Shown here: in pieces, positions 12,860 through 13,327 of the stretch
Layout of the letters: the number at the start of each line of letters is the position of its first letter
Position numbering within the stretch: position 1 is the first letter of the stretch
NCBI GenBank assembly: GCA_946538875.1
Contig: CAMNHD010000014.1
Span: 1 to 13,327, forward strand
Length of the DNA: 13,327 nt
Source of the DNA: an uncultured Treponema sp.
GTDB lineage: Bacteria; Spirochaetota; Spirochaetia; Treponematales; Treponemataceae
Direction: 5' to 3'
Translations under genes and position numbers: made by a program
Notes under the pieces: generated by a model
Database searches by the model: none
Told to the model about the DNA's origin: nothing
The model's input: the letters and a program-made list of their open reading frames with translations, nothing else

Positions 12860-13327
12860 ATGCGTTTTGTTAGTACCAGAGACAATAATAAGCAGGTGAG
12901 CTTCAGCCAGGCGCTTTTGGACTGTATGCCTGAAGACGGAGGACTTTTTGTGCCCTACAACGGGGAAGACCTGCGCAAGTGGATTCTTTATGCCGACGAA
13001 AAAACTTCTTTTGCAAACCTTGCGGGTACTCTTACTTCGGGACTGATCAACAAGGAATTCAGCCCTATCATCTGTGAGACTATAGCCACCAGGGCGTTTC
13101 CGTTTTCGCCTGTGGTGCGGCAGCTTGACGACAATCTTTTTATGCTGGAGCTTTTTCATGGTCCTACGGGAAGCCACAAGGATTTTGGCACTTCGTTCCT
13201 GATTTCGGCTCTGGAGACTATCCTGCAGTACAATGGCGAAAAATCGATTCTGCTGGATGCGACTACGGGTGAGCTTGGTGCGTGCATGGCTCATGCGCTG
13301 AGGGGCAAGCACCTGGTCAAGTCCGTG
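12860..13327 (+). CDS. thrC: Threonine synthase, N-terminal 156 residues (cut by window edge)
   Basis: The frame opens at ATG 12860, 5 nt after GAGGGG, and runs off the end. The start MRFVSTRDN, PEDGGLFVP (24-32) and ELFHGPTGSHKDFG (97-110) are threonine synthase landmarks; K107 is the predicted PLP-binding lysine. The enzyme converts O-phosphohomoserine to threonine. One oddity: the segment usually written ATSGDTG reads ATTGELG (134-140), so the usual Ser and Asp-Thr are replaced by Thr and Glu-Leu. HGPTGSHKDF also differs from the commoner HGPTLAFKDF. This may mark a spirochaete subgroup or a divergent PLP enzyme of the same fold. The C-terminal half is not available. Confidence 0.85.
   Translation, partial: MRFVSTRDNNKQVSFSQALLDCMPEDGGLFVPYNGEDLRKWILYADEKTSFANLAGTLTSGLINKEFSPIICETIATRAFPFSPVVRQLDDNLFMLELFHGPTGSHKDFGTSFLISALETILQYNGEKSILLDATTGELGACMAHALRGKHLVKSV

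Noticed and set aside
12824..13312. Minus-strand open frame of about 162 codons at the right end
   Set aside because: It is antisense to thrC, whose promoter, ribosome binding site and PLP-lysine motif are all on the plus strand.

Overview
The window reads as an ordinary chromosomal segment of a spirochaete, most likely a Treponema species of moderate GC. The grounds are a divergent infA/dksA-like pair (from memory also adjacent in Treponema pallidum), a large lipoprotein with a loose spirochaete-type lipobox, sensor-less hybrid kinase modules, and a six-helix membrane protein with a LuxR-type tail. No database search was possible, so the genus is an inference. I see no phage, insertion sequence, CRISPR array or integration site.

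Layout. (1) 1-492: the first codons of infA (minus) and a complete DksA/TraR-type zinc-finger gene (plus) diverge from abutting promoters whose -10 boxes share a palindrome. (2) 495-4596, minus: a three-gene operon in the order REC-STAS-like-REC protein, HisKA-HATPase-REC-REC-Hpt hybrid kinase, PHP-family phosphatase. The kinase stop and phosphatase start overlap by 4 bp. The two signalling proteins hold four receivers, one kinase core and one Hpt, but no sensor segment and no DNA-binding output. (3) 4615-5301, plus: a DJ-1/PfpI gene preceded by a promoter and a candidate 22-codon leader ORF. (4) 5387-6693, minus: a flavin-reductase-like gene followed by the membrane LuxR-type gene. They lie directly downstream of a tRNA-Ala(GGC) gene whose terminator abuts their ribosome binding site. 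(5) 6973-8574, minus: a TetR regulator with a near-ideal operator over its own start site, followed by a CmpB-type putative ABC permease. (6) 8672-9192, plus: a DUF456 membrane protein with a promoter placed for a leaderless transcript. (7) 9223-12738, plus: a strong promoter with a palindrome in its spacer drives a 1151-residue lipoprotein with an AT-rich core. (8) 12802 to the end: promoter and first 156 codons of threonine synthase, cut by the window edge.

The most interesting parts are the input-less and output-less phosphorelay, the large lipoprotein of mixed base composition, and several compact promoter arrangements: two divergent pairs, two possible leaderless starts, and a terminator fused to a downstream ribosome binding site. 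I did not find a clearly new defence, mobile or RNA system.
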